Source: Rhodoferax sp.
GTDB lineage: Bacteria > Pseudomonadota > Gammaproteobacteria > Burkholderiales > Burkholderiaceae_C
Direction: 5' to 3'
Length of the DNA: 64,000 bases
Assembly (NCBI RefSeq): GCF_030646845.1
Contig: NZ_JAUSLE010000063.1
Span: forward strand, 124,001 to 188,000
Position 1 is the stretch's first letter; each line of letters starts with the position of its first letter. Position numbers and translations under genes: made by a program. Shown in pieces: positions 16,804 to 24,937 of the stretch. The notes under the pieces were generated by a model. It was not told where the DNA came from, did no database searches, and saw only the letters and a program-made list of their open reading frames with translations.

Positions 16804-17988
16804 ATGAGATTCAAATCGACTGTGCTAGTGGCCGCATTGGCTCTTTCGGCCACCCTGGCCAGTGCCCAGCAGGGCGTTAGCAAAGACACGATCACCCTCG
16901 GCTCCATTCAGGATTTGTCCGGCCCGATTGCCGGCTTTGGCAAGCAGGCCCGGCTGGGCATGCAGTTACGGGTGGACGAAATCAACGAGCAGGGTGGCAT
17001 CAATGGCCGGAAGGTGCGCATCATTTTTGAAGACTCGGCCTATGACCCCAAGAAGGCGGTGCTGGCTGCGCAGAAGCTGGTCAACCAGGACAAGATTTTC
17101 ATGATGCTGGGCCACCTCGGCACGGCGCAAAACCTTGCCGCGATGCCGGTCCTGTTCGAAAAGAACATTGTCAATTTCCTGCCAATCACCTCGTCCAGGG
17201 AAATGTACGAGCCCTTCCACAGACTCAAATACGCCTATGGTCCCAGCTACTTCGACCAGATGCGAACCTCCACCCCCAGACTGGTCAAGGAAAAGGGCGC
17301 GAAAAAAGTCTGCGCCCTGTACCAGGACGATGAGTTTGGTCTGGAGGTGCTGCGTGGTGCCGAAGCCGGATTGAAATCCATCGGCATGGATTTCGTCGAA
17401 AAGACCTCCTACAAGCGTGGCGCCACCGACTTCTCGTCCCAGGTTGCCAGGATGCAATCGTCCGGCTGCGACTTCATTGCGATGGGCACCATCATCCGCG
17501 AAACCATTGGCGCCATTGGCACCGCTCGCAAGATGGGCTACAACCCGGTGTTTCTGGGCTCCAACGCCGCCTATACCGACCTGATTCACCGGCTCGGGGG
17601 CCCTGCCATGAACGGCTTCTACGCCACCAACACGGCGCAAAACCCTTACCTGGACGAGGCCTCACAGCCGATCCGCTTCTGGGCCAACAAGTACAAGACG
17701 AAGTTCAATGAAGATCCCACGGTGCTGTCGACCTACGGCTACATATTCGTCGACACCTTTGCCAAGGCCGCGACCAAAGCCGGTGTCAACCTGAACACCG
17801 AGACCTTCATCAAGGCCATGGATTCGATGACCGTGCCGCCCGACATCTTCGGTAGCCCACAAGGCACGTTTTCACCGACCAAACACGCGGGCACGGAAGT
17901 ATCGCGCTTGTCGCAGATTCAGGACGGCAAATGGAGGGTGGTGTCCGACTACCCGGAAGAAAACGCGGCGCCCGCCGCAAAGAAATAG
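16804..17988 (+). CDS. Periplasmic substrate-binding protein of the Liv-type transporter, paralogue 3
   Basis: The protein has 394 residues from the ATG at 16804 with GGAG upstream; an open frame extends far upstream but crosses the terminator and is not the gene. A signal peptide ends near LASAQQG. It has SIQDLSGPIAGFGKQARLG and GTIIRETIGAIGTARKMGY; ligand-lobe residues differ more from paralogues 1 and 2 than those do from each other, which suggests another ligand. A long hairpin ends the unit. Confidence 0.9.
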   Translation: MRFKSTVLVAALALSATLASAQQGVSKDTITLGSIQDLSGPIAGFGKQARLGMQLRVDEINEQGGINGRKVRIIFEDSAYDPKKAVLAAQKLVNQDKIFMMLGHLGTAQNLAAMPVLFEKNIVNFLPITSSREMYEPFHRLKYAYGPSYFDQMRTSTPRLVKEKGAKKVCALYQDDEFGLEVLRGAEAGLKSIGMDFVEKTSYKRGATDFSSQVARMQSSGCDFIAMGTIIRETIGAIGTARKMGYNPVFLGSNAAYTDLIHRLGGPAMNGFYATNTAQNPYLDEASQPIRFWANKYKTKFNEDPTVLSTYGYIFVDTFAKAATKAGVNLNTETFIKAMDSMTVPPDIFGSPQGTFSPTKHAGTEVSRLSQIQDGKWRVVSDYPEENAAPAAKK

Positions 17989-18008
17989 TCCGCCAGGACT
18001 CGCTCCAG

Positions 18009-18038
18009 ACAAGAGGCCGCCAGGTGGCGGCCTCTTGT
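18009..18038 (+). terminator. Hairpin between convergent genes, likely bidirectional terminator
   Basis: A 13 bp perfect stem (18009-18021 with 18026-18038) and a 4 nt loop separate the third binding-protein gene from the convergent thioesterase gene. Its right arm reaches the thioesterase stop codon. No long T tract follows on either strand. Confidence 0.65.
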
Positions 18039-18526
18039 CATGAAACGATGTATGCCCCTGAACCAGTGGACAGCAGCTTGCCGTCCGCCCCCAGGAACTC
18101 CATGCGGGTGGAGGCCACCCGGGAGCCCAGACGCATCACCTCGGCGCGCAATTCAAAGTACTCACCAATGCCCGGGCGCAGGTAATCGATCCGCAAATCG
18201 ATGGTGCCGAGCTTGCCAAAGCGGTGCAGGCGCTGAATGGGTGTCTCATCCATATGCCGCGCACCGATGGCCGCCATCACGGCGAGACCACCCATGGCAT
18301 CCAGCCCGGCGCTGATGACGCCGCCATGAATCCGGTTGAAGCTGAAGTGGCCAATCAGGTCCCGCTTCATGTCGATGCGGCCCCTGACCTGCGTGGGCTT
18401 GAGTGATGTGATCTTCAGGCCCAACACCTGGTTGAAAACGATCATTTCCTCAAAGACTTTTTTAAGTCCGGTGACGAATTCGTCCTCGAACTCAACTTCT
18501 GGTTCAACTTCAATGTGTTTGGTCAT
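18038..18526 (-). CDS. PaaI/hotdog-family thioesterase
   Basis: The protein has 162 residues. A hotdog fold of the PaaI type is indicated by the central RIHGGVISAGLDAMGGLAVMAA and TIDLRIDYLRPG. The N-terminus is an acidic extension (EVEPEVEFEDEF). Such enzymes hydrolyse acyl- or aryl-CoA thioesters. It is the last gene of a five-gene minus-strand operon (TetR, SDR, two acyl-CoA dehydrogenases, thioesterase), 10 nt after the preceding gene. Confidence 0.85.
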   Translation of the reverse strand: MTKHIEVEPEVEFEDEFVTGLKKVFEEMIVFNQVLGLKITSLKPTQVRGRIDMKRDLIGHFSFNRIHGGVISAGLDAMGGLAVMAAIGARHMDETPIQRLHRFGKLGTIDLRIDYLRPGIGEYFELRAEVMRLGSRVASTRMEFLGADGKLLSTGSGAYIVS

Positions 18527-18536
18527 GCCGTGATTC

Positions 18537-19712
18537 TCACAGACCGAGCTGACGCGAGGCCAACTCCTTCATGATCTCCTCGGCACCGCCACCAATCATC
18601 ATGACCTTGACCTCCCGGTAGATGCGCTCACAAGCGGTGCCGCGCATGAAACCCATGCCACCCAGAATCTGCACCCCCTGGTCGGCGCAGAACTGCATGG
18701 TTTGCGTGGCGTGGTTCTTGAGCAGGCATACCTGGGCCACCCACTCTGCGCCTTTGGCGGCCTTGTCGCCACGGTCGCCCGCATCCGCACGGGCGGACAC
18801 GGCATTGAGCCAGGCACGGGTGGATTCGATGCGCATCTTCATGTCCATCAGCTTGTGGCGAATGACCTGATGATCAACCAGTGCGGTGCCAAAGGTCTTG
18901 CGTTGCTGGGCCCAGCTCAGCGCCTCATCAAAACAGCACTCCGAGAAGCCCAGCGCCATGGCCGCCATGGACAGGCGTTCGCCGTTGAAGTTGGTCAGGA
19001 TCATCTTGAAGCCCGAGCCTTCTTCACCCACCAGATAGCGGGCCGGCACCCGCACGCCGTCAAAGCGCAGTTGCGCCGTGTCAGAGCACAGCCAGCCCAT
19101 CTTCTTCAAGGGGCTGCGCGACAGGCCCGCCGCATCGCCCGGCACCATCAGCATCGAAATGCCCATGGGGCCCTTGTTCTTGAGGTCCGTGCGCACTGCC
19201 ACGGTGAACCAGTCGGCGCGCATGCCGGACGTAATAAAGATCTTCTCGCCATCGACCACGTATTCATCGCCTTCCAGCCGCGCCGTGGTACGCAGGGCGG
19301 ACACATCGGTGCCGCCACCCGGTTCGGTGATGGCCAGAGCGGAGATTTTTTTTCCGGCGAGCACATCCGGAATGACCTCCGCCTGCAAGGCGGGCGACCC
19401 GTGGCGCACCACCGGCGGCAGGCCGATGTTGTGGCTGAACAGGCTGGCCATCAAGCCGCCGCTGCCGCCGCTGCGCGCCAGTGCAATGGTCATGGCGTTA
19501 CGCAGCTTCCAGGGACTCGGTGTGCCGCCGAACTGCTCCGGGTAGCCCATTTCCAGCCAGCCCATCTCGGCTGCGCGCCGGTACAGGCTGCGGGGAAATT
19601 CGCCCGCTTCTTCCCAGTCATTCAAGTGTGGTGCGACTTCGGTTTGTACGAATTTGCGCGCCGCGTCTTCGACCAGAGTGATGTCTTCGTCGGCAATATC
19701 TGTCATGGACAT
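18537..19712 (-). CDS. Acyl-CoA dehydrogenase (operon copy A)
   Basis: The protein has 391 residues (an ATG two codons in is also possible; AGGAA lies upstream). It is a typical FAD-dependent acyl-CoA dehydrogenase: ALAITEPGGGTDVSALRTTA in the FAD/substrate region, QTMQFCADQGVQILGGMGF near the C-terminus. Where many family members have the catalytic Glu in a YEGT context, this one reads MIGGGAEEIM, so the catalytic base must lie elsewhere, as in isovaleryl/long-chain types. It introduces the alpha-beta double bond in an acyl-CoA. Confidence 0.9.
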   Translation of the reverse strand: MSMTDIADEDITLVEDAARKFVQTEVAPHLNDWEEAGEFPRSLYRRAAEMGWLEMGYPEQFGGTPSPWKLRNAMTIALARSGGSGGLMASLFSHNIGLPPVVRHGSPALQAEVIPDVLAGKKISALAITEPGGGTDVSALRTTARLEGDEYVVDGEKIFITSGMRADWFTVAVRTDLKNKGPMGISMLMVPGDAAGLSRSPLKKMGWLCSDTAQLRFDGVRVPARYLVGEEGSGFKMILTNFNGERLSMAAMALGFSECCFDEALSWAQQRKTFGTALVDHQVIRHKLMDMKMRIESTRAWLNAVSARADAGDRGDKAAKGAEWVAQVCLLKNHATQTMQFCADQGVQILGGMGFMRGTACERIYREVKVMMIGGGAEEIMKELASRQLGL

Positions 19713-19742
19713 TAACGTTTCCTGAAAAAAATTGATTGTTGT

Positions 19743-20918
19743 CTAGCTTCGGGTGGGCCGCTTGGCCACGCCCATGGTCTTGGCAATAATGCCCATCATC
19801 ACTTCGTCGGCGCCGCCCCCAATGGAGCCCAGCCGCGCATCCCGGTACATGCGGGACACCTTGTTTTCCCAGGTAAAACCCATGCCGCCCCAGAATTGCA
19901 GGCAGCCATCGGGGATGAGCCGGCTCAAGCGTCCGGCCTTGAGCTTGGCCATCGATGCCAGCTCCAGCACGTCCTGTTTCTGCAGATACAGATCGCAGGC
20001 ACGGTAAGTCAGCGCACGCAGGCTTTCCAGTTCGGTTTTCATTTCCGCCAGCTTGAACTGCACCCACTGCTGGTCCGCCAGCGTGGCGCCAAACATCTTG
20101 CGCTCCTGCGCCCACTCGACCGTCCACTGAATGCAGTTGCCCAGGCTTTGCAGGCAACTGGCTGCGCACCACAGACGTTCCTCCTGGAACTGCTGCATCT
20201 GGTAGATGAAACCCTGGCCCTCTTCGCCGATACGGTAGCGCTGCGGCACCCGTACTTCGTCAAAGTAGATCAGGCCGGTGTCGCTGGAATTCATGCCAAT
20301 CTTGCGGATTTTTTTCGCCACCTCGATGCCGGGGCGCAGTTTGCCGTTCTCGCACAGGGGCACCATCACCAGACTCTTGTTCTTGTGTTGCGGCCCGTCG
20401 CCGGTATTGACCAGCATGCACATCCAGTCGGCCTGCAGGCTGTTGGTGATCCACATCTTCTGGCCGGTGATTACATAGTCGTCCCCGTCCTTGCGGGCAT
20501 GGCTCTTGATACCCGCCACATCACTGCCGGCGGCGGGCTCGCTGACACCGATGCAACCCACCAGATCGCCGGCAATGGCGCCGGTCAGAAACTCCCGCTT
20601 GAGCTCGTCACTGCCAAAACGCGCCAGCGCCGGCGTGCACATGTCCGTCTGCGCGCCAATCGCCATGGGAATGCCACCGCAGTCGATATGACCCAGGGTC
20701 TCGGCCATGGCCACGGCATAGGAGTAGTCCAGACCCGAGCCGCCATAGGCCTCGGGCTTGGTCAGCCCGAGCAGGCCCAGATTGCCCATTTTCTTGAAGA
20801 CCTCATGCGCCGGAAACATTTCGGCAGCCTCCCATTCGTCGACATGGGGGTTGATCTCGGCATCAATGAAACGCTTGAGCGTCTTCTGGATTTCCAGGTG
20901 TTCGTGCGTGTAGTTCAT
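19743..20918 (-). CDS. Acyl-CoA dehydrogenase (operon copy B)
   Basis: The protein has 391 residues from the ATG at 20918; GGAAGG upstream is better spaced to it than to the in-frame TTG at 20924. Family signatures are IGVSEPAAGSDVAGIKSHA and GCLQFWGGMGFTWENKVSRM. The end reads SIGGGADEVMMGIIAKTMG, again lacking the usual YEGT glutamate, like its neighbour. Copies A and B are clearly divergent, so they may act on different intermediates or form a hetero-oligomer. Confidence 0.9.
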   Translation of the reverse strand: MNYTHEHLEIQKTLKRFIDAEINPHVDEWEAAEMFPAHEVFKKMGNLGLLGLTKPEAYGGSGLDYSYAVAMAETLGHIDCGGIPMAIGAQTDMCTPALARFGSDELKREFLTGAIAGDLVGCIGVSEPAAGSDVAGIKSHARKDGDDYVITGQKMWITNSLQADWMCMLVNTGDGPQHKNKSLVMVPLCENGKLRPGIEVAKKIRKIGMNSSDTGLIYFDEVRVPQRYRIGEEGQGFIYQMQQFQEERLWCAASCLQSLGNCIQWTVEWAQERKMFGATLADQQWVQFKLAEMKTELESLRALTYRACDLYLQKQDVLELASMAKLKAGRLSRLIPDGCLQFWGGMGFTWENKVSRMYRDARLGSIGGGADEVMMGIIAKTMGVAKRPTRS

Positions 20919-20937
20919 GATCAACGACCTTCCGTGT

Positions 20938-21822
20938 TCAGGACGAGAAAACCTTGGGCGTCAGGGCACGGTGAAAGCCGTTGAACGGCTTGATGGCATC
21001 ACGTTCCTGTGCCTTGGCGTCGGCCACCCGCATCGGCCAGCCCATGCGCACCTGTGGCCGCGCGCCGTCAATTCGCAAAGTGCTGCCGCTGATGAAACTC
21101 GCCGCCGGGCTCAGCAGGAAGACAATGCCGGCGGACGTTTCGGCTTCGGTGCCGAAGCGCCCCAGCGGAATGGTCTTGCTCATCTCGCGCAACATGGGCC
21201 CCATCTCCTCGGGGTATTTGTCCATGCCACTCGATGCAATGTAACCCGGTGCCACGGCATTGACCCGCACACCCCGGCCGGCCCATTCAATGGCGGCGGT
21301 CTCGGTGAAACTGACCATGCCGGCACGCGCCGCACCGCTGTGCCCCATGCCGGGCATGGATCCCCACATGTCGGCCACGATGTTGACGATGCTGCCGCCG
21401 TACTTGTTCATGCTTTGCAGGAAACACTCACGCGCCATCAAAAAGCCACCGGTCAGATTGGTGTTGATCACCGCCTCCCAGCCCTTGGCGCTGATGGCTT
21501 CCAGCGGCGTCATGTACTGGCCACCGGCGTTGTTGACCAGACCATCGATGCGGCCATGAGCCGCCACCACGGCGGCCACGGTCTGTTTGACGACCTCCTC
21601 CTGCCGGATATCGCAGACGAAGAAACTGGCGGCCCCCCCGTCCTGAACAATTTCATCCATCACCGCCTGCAATTTGTCGGGCTTGCGGCCGACCAGCACC
21701 GTATGCGCCCCCAACGCGGCCAGCTCATGCGCCACGCAGCGGCCAATGCCGGAACCACCGCCAGTGACCAGCATCACTTTGCCCGCAAACATACCCTTTA
21801 CAAAGACGGAACCGTAGCTCAT
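20938..21822 (-). CDS. SDR family enoyl-CoA/dienoyl-CoA reductase-like protein
   Basis: The protein has 294 residues from the ATG at 21822, with AAGGAG upstream; this start overlaps the TetR stop as TGATG. The NAD(P) motif is TGGGSGIG and NNAGG follows. The usual YxxxK catalytic pair is replaced by HSGAARAG, the pattern I associate with peroxisomal trans-2-enoyl-CoA reductase and 2,4-dienoyl-CoA reductase. That fits an auxiliary role in unsaturated acyl-CoA metabolism with the neighbouring dehydrogenases. Confidence 0.82.
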   Translation of the reverse strand: MSYGSVFVKGMFAGKVMLVTGGGSGIGRCVAHELAALGAHTVLVGRKPDKLQAVMDEIVQDGGAASFFVCDIRQEEVVKQTVAAVVAAHGRIDGLVNNAGGQYMTPLEAISAKGWEAVINTNLTGGFLMARECFLQSMNKYGGSIVNIVADMWGSMPGMGHSGAARAGMVSFTETAAIEWAGRGVRVNAVAPGYIASSGMDKYPEEMGPMLREMSKTIPLGRFGTEAETSAGIVFLLSPAASFISGSTLRIDGARPQVRMGWPMRVADAKAQERDAIKPFNGFHRALTPKVFSS

Positions 21823-22499
21823 CAACACTCCTTAAAAAATAGAAACATGGCGGCATCGGTCAGCTCATCGAGCGATGCGCCCTTTTTTCGGTCAAACCAT
21901 TGCACCGACCAATTCAGCGCCCCCAATATCAACAGACGGGAGAACTTGACCGGTGCGCGCAAATGGCCACTGGCGTGCAGTGCTTCCAGCACCGGCATCC
22001 ATGCCGCTTCGTACTCGACCTGTAGTTGCGCCAGCGACGCGCGCTGGCGCGCACTCAGGGAGCGGTGTTCGTAGAGCATCACCGGCACAAAGTCGTTGCC
22101 CGGTCCCAGCAGTGTGTCAAAGTGCGCGCGGATCAGGCGCCGGACCTGCACCAGCGGCTCACCCGCACCCGGGCCGGCCGCCTGCAGGGCAGCGGTTTGC
22201 CGCGCAATGGCCGAGTGCATGCCCTCCTCCATCACGGCGTAAAGCAGCGCGTCCTTGCTTTTGAAGTGATAGAACGGCGAGCCGCTGTGCATGCCGACCG
22301 CCGCCGCGATGTCGCGCGTGCTGGTGGCGTCAAAACCCTGCAGGCGAAACAGCCGGGCCGCCGCGGTGAGCAGCTCATGCCGACGATTGCCGTCATCGCG
22401 CTCACCCTCGGTCTTGCGCGGGCGTCCGCGCGGGCGCTTGGGCCCGGGGTCAGCCGGCGACCCGGATTCGTGGTGGATTGGCAGAGCTGAGGCAGTCAT
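21822..22499 (-). CDS. TetR/AcrR-family regulator, first gene of the acyl-CoA dehydrogenase operon
   Basis: The protein has 225 residues. After a Pro/Lys/Arg-rich N-terminal arm (KRPRGRPRKTEG) comes the TetR helix-turn-helix: ELLTAAARLFRLQGFDATST and VGMHSGSPFYHFKSKDALL. It is translationally coupled to the SDR gene. A palindrome overlapping its promoter suggests autoregulation, most simply as a repressor relieved by an acyl-CoA. Confidence 0.88.
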   Translation of the reverse strand: MTASALPIHHESGSPADPGPKRPRGRPRKTEGERDDGNRRHELLTAAARLFRLQGFDATSTRDIAAAVGMHSGSPFYHFKSKDALLYAVMEEGMHSAIARQTAALQAAGPGAGEPLVQVRRLIRAHFDTLLGPGNDFVPVMLYEHRSLSARQRASLAQLQVEYEAAWMPVLEALHASGHLRAPVKFSRLLILGALNWSVQWFDRKKGASLDELTDAAMFLFFKEC

Positions 22500-22507
22500 T
22501 GCCCCGG

Positions 22508-22546
22508 AGCATACCGAGATTGTTTATTTTTAACAAGCGCTTGCTT
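22508..22546 (-). promoter_or_regulatory. Promoter and candidate TetR operator upstream of the operon
   Basis: On the minus strand TTGTTA (22536-22531) and TATGCT (22513-22508) are spaced by 17 nt. The palindrome CAAGCGCTTG sits at 22534-22543, overlapping the -35 box, a good position for repression. The -10 box ends only 8 nt before the ATG at 22499, and there is no clear ribosome site, so the transcript may be leaderless. Confidence 0.55.
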
Positions 22547-22633
22547 TGTAAAAATATTCTGCCCAGGCAATCACAGGGGCCGCCAGCACGCAAGCGCCGC
22601 GCCGGCAGAAGACGCCGCATGAAACGGGTAAAT

Positions 22634-23482
22634 TCAATCCACGAAGAAATCCGGAATGAAGTGCTTCGTCCCCGGTGTCACCGAGTACTTCTCCAGGTCG
22701 GTGATGCCATGCGCGGCCAGCACCGTGTCGTCAATGTAGAAGTTGCCGGTATTGGCGTTGCTGCCGGTCAGGATCAGCCAGGCCGCATCCGACAGGATTT
22801 CCGGCTTGCGGCACAAGGCCACATCCACGCCCGGAATCATCTGCATGGCCGCCGTCGCAATGGCAGTGCGTGGCCACAGGCTGTTGACGCCGATGCCGTA
22901 TTTCTTGAACTCGCCCGCATGGCCCAGCGTGCACATGCTCATGCCGTACTTGGCCATGCTGTAGGCGGTGTGGTTCTGGAACCAGTGGGTCTGCATCGAC
23001 AACGGGGGCGACATGGTGAGCACCTGCGGGTTACGCCCGGCCGCTGCTGATTTTTTCAATTCCGGCAAACAGGCCATGGTGCACAGGTAAGTGCCGCGCG
23101 CATTGACGCCGTTCATCAGATCGAAGCGCTTCATGGGTGTGGCTTCAGTGTTGGTCAGGCTGATGGCGCTGGCGTTGTTCACCAGGATGTCGATGCCGCC
23201 AAAGGTCGCCGCCGCTTTGGCCACGGCAGCAAAAACAGCGTCGTCATCGCGTATGTCCACCGCCAGGGCCAGGGCCCGGCCACCGGCGGCCTCGACTTCT
23301 TTGGCGGCGCTGTAGATCGTGCCTGGCAGTTTGGGGTTGAGATCGGTGGTCTTGGCCACGATGACGATGTTGGCCCCGTCGGCCGCCGCCCGCTTTGCAA
23401 TGGCCAGGCCAATGCCGCGCGACGCGCCGGTGATGAACAGGGTCTTGCCCTTGAGGCTGGCGGTCGGGTTCACTTCGGTCAT
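22634..23482 (-). CDS. SDR family oxidoreductase (HSDL2-like)
   Basis: The protein has 282 residues from the ATG at 23482, with AGGAG 8 nt upstream. It has the classical SDR layout TGASRGIG, NNASAI and a catalytic YSMAKYGM. The substitution of a typical Ser region by VLTMSPPLSMQ and the overall text resemble hydroxysteroid dehydrogenase-like 2 proteins, which associate with fatty-acid metabolism. It ends the gene group that begins with the thioesterase at 26581 on the minus strand, though the repeat lies between it and the preceding gene. Confidence 0.85.
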   Translation of the reverse strand: MTEVNPTASLKGKTLFITGASRGIGLAIAKRAAADGANIVIVAKTTDLNPKLPGTIYSAAKEVEAAGGRALALAVDIRDDDAVFAAVAKAAATFGGIDILVNNASAISLTNTEATPMKRFDLMNGVNARGTYLCTMACLPELKKSAAAGRNPQVLTMSPPLSMQTHWFQNHTAYSMAKYGMSMCTLGHAGEFKKYGIGVNSLWPRTAIATAAMQMIPGVDVALCRKPEILSDAAWLILTGSNANTGNFYIDDTVLAAHGITDLEKYSVTPGTKHFIPDFFVD

Positions 23483-23507
23483 GCTCGATTCTCCTGACAA
23501 TGCTTTT

Positions 23508-23562
23508 GCTATACAAATAATAGCTATTGACGCTTATTCGACGAGGGCTGGAGCCCGGTTTT
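23508..23562 (+). repeat. Dispersed ~55 bp palindromic repeat, copy 3
   Basis: The layout is GCTAT-spacer-AATAGCTATTGACGC, then TTATTCGACGAGGGCTGGAG. It lies between the stop of the enoyl-CoA isomerase gene and the start of the SDR gene, both minus strand. Confidence 0.72.
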
Positions 23563-23564
23563 CC

Positions 23565-24329
23565 TTAAACTCTCGAGAAATCCGGCTTGCGCTTTTCCAT
23601 GAATGCGGTGAAGGCCTCGCGCGCTGCTGGTTCGCGCAGCATGCGCCCAAAGCTGGCGCCCTCTTCCACCATGCGCTCGGCCACAGTGCTGGCCTGGCTT
23701 TTTTTCATCAGGCGCTTGGTCTCGATCAGTGAACTCAAAGGCTTGGCGGCCAGCTTCTGGGCCTGGCGTTGCGCCAGCGCGGCAGCCTCGGACGGCGGCA
23801 CGATGCGGCTGATGAGGCCTATCTCCAGCGCGGACTCGGCCATGAACGGCTCCCCCAGCAACAGCGCCTCGGCGGCACGGCCATAACCCATCAACTGCGG
23901 CGCCAGATAGCTGGACGCGGCTTCGGGGCACAGGCCCAGGTTGACGAACGGCATGGAGAAGGCCGCGTTGTCTCCGGCGTAGACCAGATCGCAATGGAAC
24001 AGCATGGTGGTGCCAATGCCGACGGCTGGCCCGCACACCGCCGCCACCACCGGCTTGGAAAAGGTGCTGATGCCGCGCAGAAAGCGAAACACCGGCGAGT
24101 CCTGGGTGGAGGTGGGCGCATTCAGGAAATCCCCGATATCGTTGCCGGCACTGAAAATTGTTTCGTGCCCCTGGAACACGACCACATGCACCGCGGCGTC
24201 CGCTTCGGCCTGCGCCAGCGCATCGGCCATGGCCGCGTACATGGCACTGGTGATGGAATTCTTCTTCTCCACCCGGTTGAAGGTGATGGTCATGACGCCG
24301 TTGGCGATGTCGGTCAATATGTCAGTCAT
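23565..24329 (-). CDS. Enoyl-CoA hydratase/isomerase, probably delta3-delta2 isomerase type
   Basis: The protein has 254 residues with GAGGAAA upstream of the ATG. The crotonase oxyanion hole segment reads ETIFSAGNDIGDFLN, and FSAGND(I/L) is typical of ECI/PECI-type enoyl-CoA isomerases. The second loop is VVAAVCGPAVGIGTTML. It lies in a tight run with an HCCA-isomerase-like gene, an SDR and a thioesterase, and would bring double bonds of unsaturated acyl-CoAs into register for beta-oxidation. Confidence 0.85.
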   Translation of the reverse strand: MTDILTDIANGVMTITFNRVEKKNSITSAMYAAMADALAQAEADAAVHVVVFQGHETIFSAGNDIGDFLNAPTSTQDSPVFRFLRGISTFSKPVVAAVCGPAVGIGTTMLFHCDLVYAGDNAAFSMPFVNLGLCPEAASSYLAPQLMGYGRAAEALLLGEPFMAESALEIGLISRIVPPSEAAALAQRQAQKLAAKPLSSLIETKRLMKKSQASTVAERMVEEGASFGRMLREPAAREAFTAFMEKRKPDFSRV

Positions 24330-24343
24330 GCGGTTTCCTCAGG

Positions 24344-24937
24344 TTATTTGACAAGTGCTTCGCGCACAAAATCCAGTCGGTCCTGGCCCCAGAACATCTG
24401 GTCGGCCACAAAGAAAGTGGGGGCGCCAAAGACGCCACGCTGAACGGCGGCTTCGGTCACGGCCTTCAACTCGTCCTTGACGGCCTGTTCACTGCTCAAG
24501 GCCAGCAGCGCTTGCGGCTCGAAGCCGGCGCTGGTGAGCACAGCGGCGACTACAGCGGGGTCGTTCATGTTTTGCGCGTCCACCCAGATGGCACGAAACA
24601 TGGCGGCACAGTAGTCTTCGAAGCGCGCATCACCACGCATCTGCAGGCCCACGGCGGCGCGCATCAAGGTCAGCGTATTGATCGGAAAATTCGGGTTGAA
24701 TTTCAGGGGCACGTCATAGCGGCGCGCAAAGCGGGCCAGGTCGACAAACAGGTAGCTGCCTTTGAGCGGCACCATCATCGGCGCGCGATTGCCGGTGGCC
24801 TGAAACACGCCGCCCAGCAACATGGGCTTCCAGACAAGCTGCACCCCGGTGTCGTCACAAATTTTTGGCAATTGCGTCCAGGCCAGGTAAGCCGCCGGAC
24901 TACCAAAGTCAAAATAGAAATCTACGGTTTTGCTCAT
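24344..24937 (-). CDS. 2-hydroxychromene-2-carboxylate isomerase-like (DsbA/GST-kappa fold)
   Basis: The protein has 197 residues. The start VDFYFDFGSPAAYLAWTQLP and the later GVFGAPTFFVADQMFWGQDR are hallmarks of the HCCA isomerase/DsbA family. The family acts in naphthalene-type aromatic degradation with glutathione, but many members in acyl-CoA clusters have no assigned substrate. The start overlaps the SDR stop (TGATG), which indicates translational coupling. Confidence 0.88.
   Translation of the reverse strand: MSKTVDFYFDFGSPAAYLAWTQLPKICDDTGVQLVWKPMLLGGVFQATGNRAPMMVPLKGSYLFVDLARFARRYDVPLKFNPNFPINTLTLMRAAVGLQMRGDARFEDYCAAMFRAIWVDAQNMNDPAVVAAVLTSAGFEPQALLALSSEQAVKDELKAVTEAAVQRGVFGAPTFFVADQMFWGQDRLDFVREALVK

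Noticed and set aside
18702..19715. A 337-codon plus-strand frame opposite an acyl-CoA dehydrogenase
   Set aside because: Shadow of the high-GC dehydrogenase gene; low-complexity His/Gly/Arg composition.
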